DNA of 64,000 nucleotides from Skeletonema tropicum (lineage: Eukaryota > Bacillariophyta > Thalassiosirophyceae > Thalassiosirales > Thalassiosiraceae), in the NCBI GenBank assembly GCA_037178625.1, contig CM074135.1:1800001-1864000 (forward strand), in the 5' to 3' direction. Both the position numbers and the translations under genes were made by a program. How positions within the stretch are numbered: the first letter of the stretch is position 1; every line of letters begins with the position of its first letter. This document shows positions 10,662-20,326 of the stretch, in pieces. Under the pieces are notes generated by a model, which saw only the letters and a program-made list of their open reading frames with translations, did no database searches and was not told where the DNA came from.

Positions 10662-13600
10662 ATGAATCGGCAGTTGCTTCCCGAAGAGTCCAACGATGCA
10701 GCGGTGGCTATTGCTTCTGATGCCGACGATGATTCCATCCAAGACTTTGCATCAGCATCATCCACACCGCGAGCGCAAGATGTTGCTGAAAAGGACTTTT
10801 CGTCCATTCGCGAAGAAGAAGGTTTACTGCCTGACTCTTACAATGATGGAGGCAACGACAAGGAGGAGTCATCATTTTTTGAACGGGAGCCTTTGGACCC
10901 CACCAACATCATCGAAAAGCTCCATTCACCCAAAGGATTGTTGTCTCTTTCTTTTGATTCAACTTCAACAGACAACACTGAGTTGACACAATCAACGTCA
11001 GACAAAGAGAAAGCTAAACGAGAACTCCCCGATGATACCTTCAGCTTTCTAATCTACAACCCTGTCGTGAGTCGACCATTCTTTTTGGGTGTAATGGTAT
11101 TCTTATTCCAAGTTGGTATTTATGCCGTTCTATTTGTCAACATCTATGATTTTGAGAAGAAGAAGAAGAATCCATTTGGGTTTCCTATCAATGTGACTAA
11201 GTCTGTGAGGATATCGGAAGTGTTGGCCATTTTTATTTCAATCATTACTCAATCGGATATTCGGAAAGCCATCTGTTTATACAGGGATGGGTTTGACGAT
11301 AATACCACAAAATGTATCACCAAGGTGTTTGAAGGAGCAACTAAGTGCAAATGGGCATGTTCCATCGCGTTGCGCGCAATAGAAGGGATACTCGGTTTGA
11401 TTATTACATTCTTATTGATCATGCGATCGGATTCCGTACTTGATTTGTTGTTGAACTTCTCCGCCATCGAGTTCGTTACCGAGCTGGATGACCTGGTGTT
11501 TGAGTTAGCCAGACAAAAATTTCTTGGGGGGAGGGTGAAGAAGCAGGCGAAGAACGTGTCCAAGAAAAAATATTCAGTCAACAAAAAGTATGCAAATAAG
11601 GAGATGGCAAAGAGGGTTTCCATAGCGTACTTCGTCGTTTTAGGTGTGTCCTTCTTTGGCGGTTGGCTCGACATCTATTTGAAGCAAAGGCAAGGCGAAT
11701 ATCTTTGTCAATTAATTTTTTCTCAGTTTGGAGACGAAATCAATCCCACCTTGGGTACATTTACGGGATTATTCTATAAACATGCAGATGCGAAGTTTGG
11801 CGACAGATCGAGCTACAGAGGATCTGACATTGATGATACAAAAAGGGGTCCATTGCTGGCATACTGTAAAAAGGACACGCGTTGGACTCTTTCCCTGACC
11901 GAAGATGGTGCGGACTGGAAGAAATGGAACCCTTGCAATTGGCTGGCTGCATCTTCTGAGTCTGAATCCTTTGACTTATTGTCGACTGCTTCTTCCCCCT
12001 GGGTAATCAATACCACTACAAATCGCGCAGCTCCTCTTACGCATCACTTTCTGGCTTGTTATGAATGCAGTAATGTGGAGAACTTTTGTGGAGATCAGGG
12101 AAAGTGCGTGCCAGCTCGAAAATCTGTAACAAAATTTACCAAGTATGGTATGTGGTTGCCCTCCGAACAACCTGAAACTGCTAAGTTCGATCGATGCTCA
12201 TGTGAGAGCCGTCATTATGGGCTGCGTTGTGAGTATCCAAAGCCTTGTGACACGGTGGCGGTCAACCAGCGCGATGGGGGTTTTCCAAAGAAAGGCGGTG
12301 GGCAATTTGCCTCCAAGTACTACAGGCTTGAAGATGCAGACACTTACTACCGCCCTGTTTATGCAAGCATTGGTGAAAATCAGTCTGACTTCATATTATA
12401 CACTGGCGAACGTTGGATCATGAGCCACAAATATTTGTTTCCAGATCTACAAAATATTACTAATAAGACGATGCTCGCTGCCTACTTCAAAGACGAGTTT
12501 CATGGAAACTTCACTAAGTATGATGCCGATTACGAAAGCGAGCCCATTTACATTTCCGAAGTATTAGATGATAAGATCAGGGCATCTCCATTGAGCATTA
12601 AATGGCGATCCCGCACTGGCTTGCAAAAAGGCTATCTCGAGACTGAATTCCTCTGCGCCAAGTGTGATAAATTGAATCCTTGTTTTAATGATGGGGAATG
12701 TTCGGATGGTACTTGTGACTGCCCTTCTGGATATTCGGGCCCAAGGTGTGAGATAGCACCAAAAAACATATCCAATGGGAAATGTGATCAATATTTCAAC
12801 GAAGAACAGTTCGAATTCGATGGGGGTGATTGTTGCGAAGACACATGCAAAAGTACCGATGAGAATATTTGTGGAACGTTAGACCGAGGCCACATTGATA
12901 TTGGGTATCCTTTTTGTAAACGTGACTCTAATCAATGGTACTTGAGTGGGGATGAAATTAATGGAGTGAGTAGTGTTTCTCGATCGGGCTACGTTGTTGC
13001 TCTGAGTGGAAGCGGAACTATTCTTGCTGTTGCCGATCCGGGGGAGTCAATCGTCCGCTTGTTTGATAAAGATGGCGCAGAATGGAAGCAACGGGGGCAA
13101 TTCATCCAAGGTCGATTTGGCTCGCGTTTTGGTTCTGTAATCAGTTTGTCATCGATCGACTCAAATAATATCACACACAATCCGCGCACTTTCCCGAAAG
13201 TCATTTTAGCGGTGGGGGCGCCCAAGATTGGGCTAGTACGTGTCTTCACCTGCTCTACGGATGGATGCATTCAAAGAGGCGAAGACATTATTGGAGGTGA
13301 TGGATTTGGTAATAGCCTTTCTGTTGACGGGGATAGTATTGCAATTGGTGGGGCTGCAAGAGAGACAGTCTCTCAACGAAAAGCTACAAACGGCAGGGTC
13401 AGAGTGTTTGCTTGGTCAAACGATGCGTGGGAGGAAAGAGGAAGTGTAAATTTTACTACGTCGTCGTCGAGGAAATTATCTGATTCCTCTTCTCAGTTCC
13501 GGCTCCAAGGCTACTACGTTTCGTTATCGGGTGATTATCTAGCTGCGGGTACATTGGAAGGCAACTTTTTGCCTGGTCCAAGGTTTGAATCAGTGAAGTT

Positions 13601-15140
13601 GATAACACAGGTGTTTCAGTGGAACAAATCTGCTGAAACGTGGGAGCAAATGGGAAAAGGAATAGAGAAGGATTTCTTTGATGACGCATCCTTCGGGACT
13701 CCATGGCCGCTCAAAGCTGTTGTGATAAAGAGGAGTGTACTTTCAATCGGCTTCAATTCCTCTGTCGATGTCTACTCGTGGAATGAGACATCGAACGCGT
13801 GGACTACGAGAGAGATATTGTTGGCAACAGGTCTTGAAGGCTTTGTAGGGTGAGTTGTTTGTGTCGGTACTTGCAGCTAAATATTTTTGTCTACAGTTTA
13901 CTCACTCAAATCAACTTCAGCTGGTCGGTAGATCTAAGCGAAGACGGAAATATTCTTGTAGTTGGGTCGAGTGTTGAAAATCCTCAGCCTTCCGATGAAT
14001 CCATCCAGATGTATAAATGGAACGATACGCACTACAACGCTTTATTTAATGGAGTGCCTGCAGGTCCTGCGGCTTCCCTGTCTCTAACAAGTGACGGAAA
14101 AGCTGTTGCGGTGGGGTTGCCGTTTGATTCTTCGAATGGAGGATCAACACGAGTGTACAACTTCTATCCAGAGTCTCCGTGTGATGACAAATCCAAAGTA
14201 CCCGTGCGCATATCATTCACTACAGACGAAAGTCCCGAAGAGTCGAGTTGGGAGTTGCAAGTTGATTCAGAAGTCAAATTGAGGAGTGGCTCACTATCAG
14301 GCCACCCGTACACTACATTTGTTGAGGAAATATGTGTTCCAGACAAATCTTGTGTGACGTTCTTGCTGAATGATACTCAAGGAGATGGCGTAAGTTTTAG
14401 ACCAACCTGGCTATAGATCTCTTCCATTTATGCGATGTGTTCTTTCATCCTCACTAACCATTCAATTTTTGACACAGCTAAATCCTCCTGGTGTCTTCGC
14501 ATTAATGCTCAATGGGATAGAAGTAGTACGGGACAGTGACTCTGGGTCCTACGTGACTAATTGTGACGAACATGTCACGTCATTCCCGAACGCAAGTCCA
14601 ATTCCTCAACCTCCGACTCTACTTCCGAGCAGAAGTCCAACTTCCTTTGGTCCAACAGTCACTAAAAAACCAAGCGCAAGTCCAATTCCTCCTCCGGCAC
14701 TACTTCCGAGCAGAAGTCCAACTTCCCTTGGTCCAACAGTCACTAAAAATCCAAGCTCAAGTCCAATCCCTCAACCTCACGCTCTACTTCCGAGCGTAAG
14801 TCCAACAGTCACTGAATATCCAAGCTCAAGTCCATCGAAACAATGTGTCGATGAAAGTGGCCTCAAAATTGACCTCATAAGGATTGAGATAACTGTTGGT
14901 GAAGAGCCACGTAACTCATACTGGGAACTCAAAGATAAGGCAAGTGATAAAATCATTGTCGATGTTCGATATGGTGTAGAAGAGCAAAAAATTGTAAGGG
15001 AAATCTGTAAGCCCATGGACGTTTGCTACATATTTAAGCTCGAAAGTACGAAAGATACAAGTGCTTTGATTTTCCTCAATGGAGAACAGTTCGAAAAAGC
15101 GACCACAGGAGATACTGTAGAAATTGGAAATTCTTGCTGA
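10662..15140 (+). CDS. multi-pass membrane protein with EGF-like, LNR and FG-GAP-like propeller domains
   Basis: Three exons: 10662-13849, 13921-14389 and 14478-15140 (introns 71 and 88 nt). Total 1439 aa. Residues 1-138 are acidic and presumably cytosolic. Hydrophobic helices occur at about 140-166, 236-262 and 318-342, with an intervening LLLNFSAIEFVTELDDLVFELA segment. EGF-like cysteine clusters occur at ~466-525 (CSCESRHYGLRCEYP) and ~664-698 (CDCPSGYSGPRCEIAP). A Lin-12/Notch-type repeat follows at ~706-735 (FEFDGGDCCEDTC). Then come FG-GAP-like propeller blades (GYVVALSGSGTILAVADPG, GWSVDLSEDGNILVVGSS) to about residue 1120. The tail has two copies of a domain with SSWELQVD / NSYWELKD, joined by a Pro/Ser linker of three imperfect SPIPxPxxLLPSxSPT repeats. 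It is probably a cell-surface or wall-associated adhesion/receptor protein; the ligand is unknown. Confidence 0.8.
14591..14833 (+). repeat. in-frame Pro/Ser linker repeats (~78-bp unit)
   Basis: About three imperfect copies lie within exon 3 of the EGF/FG-GAP gene. They encode a linker of the form SPIP-x-P-x(3)-LLPS-x-SPT. The DNA units are similar enough to suggest recent internal duplication. Confidence 0.75.
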
Positions 15141-16236
15141 GGAAAAGTAGTAAATTGTGATAAGTGTAAGGGGCAATATTTAGTTTGTTCTGGTAGAGCT
15201 TTCGATCTCCAGTCAAGATCAAGATGCAATGCAATCAAATTGTGTAGCGCTGCTCAGACAGATTGCGTGTGTGGAAGCCATCCTACAGCCTCGTAGCTCA
15301 ACTGAGAGGTCCAACTTGGACGAGCCGGCAGCACCACATCCTACCATATCGTATCGTCGTCAATTTGCGCATGAGCCCAGTTTTACTCGGTGGTGATAGA
15401 ATGCAACCATATATTGTTTGCGTGGGAGCGATGCGACCAACTCGTAAATGGCTTCATGATGTCCGATTTGGAGTTGATTTGTCCAGCAGCTGTTCGATAT
15501 ATTCCACTGTATCGTTTCTTATTCCATCAATACTCACATGAGGAACTCTCTCACATCATATTTGCTTGTGATAAATAGTGTAGAGACGTCAGCGTTTTTC
15601 ATATGGATCGGATTGTGCTGGTCGAAGTGAGGTATGATGAGTTCCAAAGGCTGACGCAGCAGAACCAAATATAAGTTAGGTATTCAAGCGCCATACGATC
15701 TAACGCTGTCAATATATGAGTCTGAGCCTCTTCTATTGTGCCACAATACTTTGTGACGACAGTACAGTGACACATCATTTGCGCTGATGCTACAACCTCG
15801 TAGATGGCTGATATAATGATGAAGTCCAGTTAGGTTTTTAGTTTTAGTTTTAGCTGGCCAGCAAGCATCACATTCAAGCGCCATGGCGTAAATAGCGTAT
15901 CTTCGCTGTCAATACGAGTCTGAACCGCACCTAGTGTGCCATTACAATACATAATTTTTGCCGATTGATCAGAGACATATTTCACTGCGCTGCTCTTGTC
16001 TCATGAAACGCATTGTTCTGACACTGATTTATTCTGATGCGAAACCGTTTCGATAACGTACGGTAGTAGTTCTGTCAGCTGAAGCTTCAAGAAAATCAAG
16101 CAGCTAAGTATGTATGTAGGCCAGACAGCTGCCGGCTACATACTAGAGAGATAGTAGATAGATTGTGGTGTGTATGGCGGAGGACTTTTGAGCCTACAAT
16201 AATTTAGTCGGTTGTTGGTAGACACTATCTATTATT
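15141..16236. repeat. intergenic with degenerate duplicated segments
   Basis: No gene recognised in 1.1 kb. Related blocks recur. TTCAAGCGCCAT...CGCTGTCAAT...GAGTCTGA...TGTGCCA...CAATAC appears at 15683-15749 and again at 15873-15950. CTCGTAGNTNNCTGA-like and CTCGTAAATGGCTTCATGATG-like segments appear near 15290, 15445 and 15803. The spacing suggests an old, diverged tandem duplication of about 190 bp. Confidence 0.5.
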
Positions 16237-17178
16237 ATGTCATCAGTCAAACTTCGTCATAGGCCGTCGTCTGCATCAATTGGCGGCGTGTTGGCGTTCG
16301 TGATTTGCACAGTTAAAGTAGTTGCGTGGACAAATAACAATGTGCAAGACAAAATGGTTCTCTTGTCACTCCTGTTGGTGATGGCGCTTGTCTCTATGAT
16401 CTTTCTCTTCGTTGAACCCATACATCAACAACAAAAGTACCACGACTTTGCAGACAAGAGACTGTTCTTGTGTGCATGCCATTCAGATGGTCTCTTCTTG
16501 CCACCAAATAGTGATATTAGAAGAAATCGAAAGGCTGGTTTCATTATCCCTAACTTTGGAGACGTCGTGTCCAACTTTGTAATCTTGATCGGGGGATTAT
16601 CTGGAACAATTCTTTTACGGTTAAAAGATGTCGGGGAAGTTGATGAAATCAGGTTGTGGCAATTAGAAGTGTGTCTCCCAATCTTCTTCTACGCTACTAT
16701 TGCCATTTCTTTCGGATCGACCTACTATCATTGGAATCCAAGCAATCAAACGCTGGTTTGGGATCGTTTGCCGATGACGGTGGCATTTGTGTCGATATTT
16801 TGCTATATTCTTGAAGATTACCTGGAACAAGGGATTGGCTCAAGTTTGCTATCACCGCTGATATTCATTGGAGTTATGTCTGTGCTGTATTGGAATTGGA
16901 CAGATGACTTACGACTCTATGCGTTAGTGCAGTTCTTGCCTTTAGTTATTATGACAGTTCTTGTGATTTTCTGTCAGTCTCGGTATGGAGGGGCGATGCA
17001 GCATTTATTAGCACTGATGCTGTATGCGATAGCGAAGGTGTGCGAAGACAGAGACTACGAAATCTGGAGGATAACAAAGAAAACAATAAGTGGACACTCA
17101 CTAAAGCACATCCTTGCTGGAATGGCTTCAGTAATGATAGCGACGCTACTATTAGGTAACGAAGAGATTAATATGTAA
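16237..17178 (+). CDS. ceramidase / CREST-superfamily integral membrane hydrolase
   Basis: A 313-aa protein with about seven hydrophobic helices. Conserved features of the alkaline ceramidase-like family are visible: FADKR (residues ~70-74), PNFGDVVSNFVILIGGLSG (~104-122), FGSTYYHWNPSN (~164-175), WDRLPMT (~181-187), YWNWTDDLRLY (~220-230), AKVCEDRD and SGHSLKHI near the C-terminus. The H in YYHW, the D in WDR and the two H in GHSLKH are the expected zinc ligands or catalytic residues, with an upstream Ser in the DVVSN segment. Known members cleave ceramide or remodel lipid chains in ER/Golgi membranes; the substrate here is not determined. It is convergent with SF3A3, only 25 bp between stops. 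Confidence 0.8.
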   Translation: MSSVKLRHRPSSASIGGVLAFVICTVKVVAWTNNNVQDKMVLLSLLLVMALVSMIFLFVEPIHQQQKYHDFADKRLFLCACHSDGLFLPPNSDIRRNRKAGFIIPNFGDVVSNFVILIGGLSGTILLRLKDVGEVDEIRLWQLEVCLPIFFYATIAISFGSTYYHWNPSNQTLVWDRLPMTVAFVSIFCYILEDYLEQGIGSSLLSPLIFIGVMSVLYWNWTDDLRLYALVQFLPLVIMTVLVIFCQSRYGGAMQHLLALMLYAIAKVCEDRDYEIWRITKKTISGHSLKHILAGMASVMIATLLLGNEEINM

Positions 17179-17203
17179 TAATTCAATATGTAAGATATAA
17201 TCG

Positions 17204-19492
17204 CTACAGCAGTCCCTGCCTTGCCAATTCTTCATACTGCGCTCTCTTGATAACATTTCCATTCGAATCTTCATATTCTTCTTCTTCGACTCCATCAAAC
17301 TGATTGCTCTCCAAAACAGTCTTCAGTTTGCTCCACAATTCTTGCGCATCCTCAATTTTCGTCACTCCATGAAAATGCTTCGTGTTTGGAATACCCAGGC
17401 ACCTCATTCCATATGCATGCCGTGACTCAGTAAAATGCTTCTCAAAATTGCGTCTTCCCCGATAAGCCTCATTCCCACAAATCTCACACGGATAAAAATG
17501 ATTGAGACCATGAAGTTTGAACAACCAGTACGGTATCGGCTTGCCGTCCCAACCAAGAGGAACGTTTTTAGGATTGTAAATCGGTGTGTTGTCTTCGTCG
17601 TCTTCATCATCGCTACCACCTTCCCCATCACGTGTTTTGTTCTTGCTTGCATTGCTTTCATCCAATTTAGTTCCGTTTATCTCTTCGTCGATTTCTTGGT
17701 CTCGTTCATTTTCGGTTTGAGTAGTTCGACGTTCAACACGACGTCGTGTGCCGTCTAGAGTAGGCCTCACTTGGTCAAGGAGTGATGATACGATGGATTC
17801 CAGACGGGCAATATCCACTCTTCTACCAGCAACAGCTTCAGTTACATCACTACCAGACGTCTCTTTTTTGGTGGAAGACACAGCATTCTTCGCCCCGCCA
17901 CCCTTCTTCTTTGCAAACACTTTCGCAGGCAGCTTATCCAGTGGTGTATCCTTCGTTAAAAACAATCTGGCAGCCCGATCAGAGACGGTTCCTCCACATT
18001 TGAGACCAAGTCGAGCAAGTTCTGATTTCAATTCGTCTCCACTAACAGCCTTCTCCAGATCAGCAGAGGTTGCAAATTTACTCAAATCAATACCAACACT
18101 TGTGTCATTACCATTTGCTGATTGACCTTCACCTTTTGCATTTTGAGATTCCAACACCATGGAAGCTTCAGCCTGTCGACACTCCCAACCAGTCACACCA
18201 CCCTTCGCTGCCCATTCCTTCTCGAATGAAGCGATTGCCGGTGCAATCACCTCCGATGACACATTCAAAAACGGGGATGTACGTTTGAGAAACCCAGTGA
18301 GATACTTTTCCATTTCACGTAAGAATCGCGTGTACTTGCGTCGATCACGTAATTTGCCAGCTTCAGGTATGGAGGTGTTGAGTCCTTTCGAGAGAATTGA
18401 TAGAAAATCAAGGTAGGATAAATTGGATGCAAGATTGTTGTTGTTGTTGCCACCACTTCCATCATCGTTTGCAAACGCATGCCTCATATGCCTCACTTCT
18501 GACTCGTACAGTGGAACCAAATCTAAATATTTCCCAAACATTTCCTCTGGCGAAAAAACCTCCCCCGATCGAACGGCCGATGTTTCATTGGCAATCAGGG
18601 ATGCAATATCGTACCCATCGGCGAGGGGATGGCCGTGCTTTCGTTTCCGACCTGAGAGTAGCATAGATTGTAGTGATAATTGTCCACCTGGTGCCATGTT
18701 GTCGGTATTATTTGTTGCCTCTCCTGGATTTTGGGATTGATACTGCTTCACTTCCGATAGCCTTTTATAGAATGATTCCATCAATGATGAAGCGGCACCA
18801 TCATTAGATGTGTGGTCATCAATTTCCTTCCTTGCCTTTTTCAGAATTTGCACAGTGTTTTTGGCATCCTTGTCCATAATGTCTGTTACTTCGCCCTGCC
18901 TATCCAAAGCCACCTTTAACGCAACAGTCCTACAAGCAATGGACAGCTGGCCATTATTCAGCGAATATTGTTCATTCTCGTGTCGTTTTTCTTTGGCCAA
19001 TTCATTCTCAATCATTGATGCAGTGATAGTTCCATTATTACTGGCTAGAAGTGCATCATTCTTATCTATATCCATGTCGTCCACTTCTCCAGCAAGGACA
19101 TTGAGCGCACGTGATGACTTGGTCAATGAAGCCCAGGCATCTCGAACACCGCCGGGGAGAGACCGTGGATGGAGTGGGTCCTGCGCTTCTAATTTATTTT
19201 TGTGCGCTTCTGCTGCTGCTGCATCGGCGGCGGCATTGTCGGACGAATCACCGCCAGAGGTGGAGGATGCTGCTCCAGTAGCTCCCAGCGGATGTGATAG
19301 GAGAGAGGAGGCAAACAGTGCACATGCCTCTTTTTCGGACTGGAGTGAGCGCAGTCGTTCTAATGTGCTTAAAGCTGCCGTAATAGCCGACTGATTTATT
19401 TTCGTAGCAGCTGACGACTGGCCAGATGATTCATCATTTAGCGGAGCCTCAGGCGGAGGTGGTGGTAGTGGGGGCAGCGTTTCGGACGTCAT
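17204..19492 (-). CDS. SF3A3: splicing factor 3A subunit 3 (SF3a60/Prp9)
   Basis: A 762-aa single-exon gene. The C-terminal block PIPYWLFKLHGLNHFYPCEI and its matrin-type C2H2 zinc finger (CEIC...H...SRHAYGMRCLGI, residues ~665-700) are diagnostic of SF3a60. The N-terminal region includes a SAP-like/Sde2-type segment (VSGDELKSELARLGLKCGG). SF3A3 is part of the U2 snRNP SF3a complex that helps recognise the branch point. Compared with human SF3A3 (about 500 aa) it is longer because of acidic and low-complexity inserts and a Pro-rich start. The ATG at 19492 was chosen over an upstream GTG. It is divergent from EMC5, with 248 bp between starts. Confidence 0.92.
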   Translation of the reverse strand: MTSETLPPLPPPPPEAPLNDESSGQSSAATKINQSAITAALSTLERLRSLQSEKEACALFASSLLSHPLGATGAASSTSGGDSSDNAAADAAAAEAHKNKLEAQDPLHPRSLPGGVRDAWASLTKSSRALNVLAGEVDDMDIDKNDALLASNNGTITASMIENELAKEKRHENEQYSLNNGQLSIACRTVALKVALDRQGEVTDIMDKDAKNTVQILKKARKEIDDHTSNDGAASSLMESFYKRLSEVKQYQSQNPGEATNNTDNMAPGGQLSLQSMLLSGRKRKHGHPLADGYDIASLIANETSAVRSGEVFSPEEMFGKYLDLVPLYESEVRHMRHAFANDDGSGGNNNNNLASNLSYLDFLSILSKGLNTSIPEAGKLRDRRKYTRFLREMEKYLTGFLKRTSPFLNVSSEVIAPAIASFEKEWAAKGGVTGWECRQAEASMVLESQNAKGEGQSANGNDTSVGIDLSKFATSADLEKAVSGDELKSELARLGLKCGGTVSDRAARLFLTKDTPLDKLPAKVFAKKKGGGAKNAVSSTKKETSGSDVTEAVAGRRVDIARLESIVSSLLDQVRPTLDGTRRRVERRTTQTENERDQEIDEEINGTKLDESNASKNKTRDGEGGSDDEDDEDNTPIYNPKNVPLGWDGKPIPYWLFKLHGLNHFYPCEICGNEAYRGRRNFEKHFTESRHAYGMRCLGIPNTKHFHGVTKIEDAQELWSKLKTVLESNQFDGVEEEEYEDSNGNVIKRAQYEELARQGLL

Positions 19493-19740
19493 GGTTGTTT
19501 GAGCGAGAAGATATTGCACAAAATTTTGAAGGTCTGACCTTCAAAATTCAAAAATCAAGCGCGAGGATAAACTCCATGGCTTCCGTTGTGGCAGAGGTTA
19601 TACCAAGTAGCACAAACCAAGCGATCCTCACCGAGACCGCAGTTATCATCCGTTGATATCACCAGCCAGCAGCTATTAGTTATCTGCTTCATTTCTTCTG
19701 TCCATCAGAGCAGTCAAACGATACGATACCCAGCAAAATA

Positions 19741-20070
19741 ATGACACTCTCATCAAAATCAATAATAACAACCATAGGCGTGATCCTAATCCTACACTCC
19801 GCCTATTCATGCCTTCACTATCGATCTCTCGCAATAGTCGCCGATATACCCGATACCTCCTCACCTCCGCTAGATGTCGTCATTGAAGTTATACTAGCGT
19901 TTGGTCTCTGCTTATTGGGGCAGCTCATGTGTGGGACGTTTCATGAAGTGAAAGTATCTTCGAATGAGGGGAAACGGAGGGTGGAAATTGTTGCTCCGGC
20001 GTATAGGTCACGGGACTTTGATTTGTTTAATACGAAGGCTAGGGCATTGGCTGATGCAAAGAGGGCGTAG
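19741..20070 (+). CDS. EMC5: ER membrane complex subunit 5 (MMGT1-like)
   Basis: A 109-aa protein with two transmembrane helices (residues ~8-26 and ~45-65). The HSAYSCLHYRSLA loop and the PPLDVVIEVILAF helix start are typical of EMC5/MMGT. A C-terminal region ending in FDLFNTKARALADAKRA follows, similar to the family's IFNHRGR... tail. EMC5 is a core subunit of the ER insertase for tail-anchored and multipass proteins; the old name reflects a proposed Mg2+ transport role. Length fits the family. Confidence 0.85.
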   Translation: MTLSSKSIITTIGVILILHSAYSCLHYRSLAIVADIPDTSSPPLDVVIEVILAFGLCLLGQLMCGTFHEVKVSSNEGKRRVEIVAPAYRSRDFDLFNTKARALADAKRA

Positions 20071-20326
20071 AGTAATGACTGTGAACATATTGGTACAATA
20101 TCCACTCGCGTGAAGATGTGTTGAAAGAATAGAATAGTGACAAAGCAACCAATGTCACTCAGGAGGTATTCTAGAGACGACATGACAAATATTATATTGT
20201 AAGCAGATGTGTTTGAACGAATATTCAATTCAATAGAATATCTTCTGTTATATATCTATATGAAAATAAACTCTTTCTACAATCCAAACTCCTCCAAGAT
20301 GCCTGGGACAGAAAGACTTATTTCTT

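Noticed and set aside
15285..15360. tRNA-like D-arm words (TAGCTCAACTGAGAG)
   Set aside because: No matching T-arm (GTTCGA-type) or acceptor pairing follows at the right distance. The words belong to the degenerate repeats of the region.
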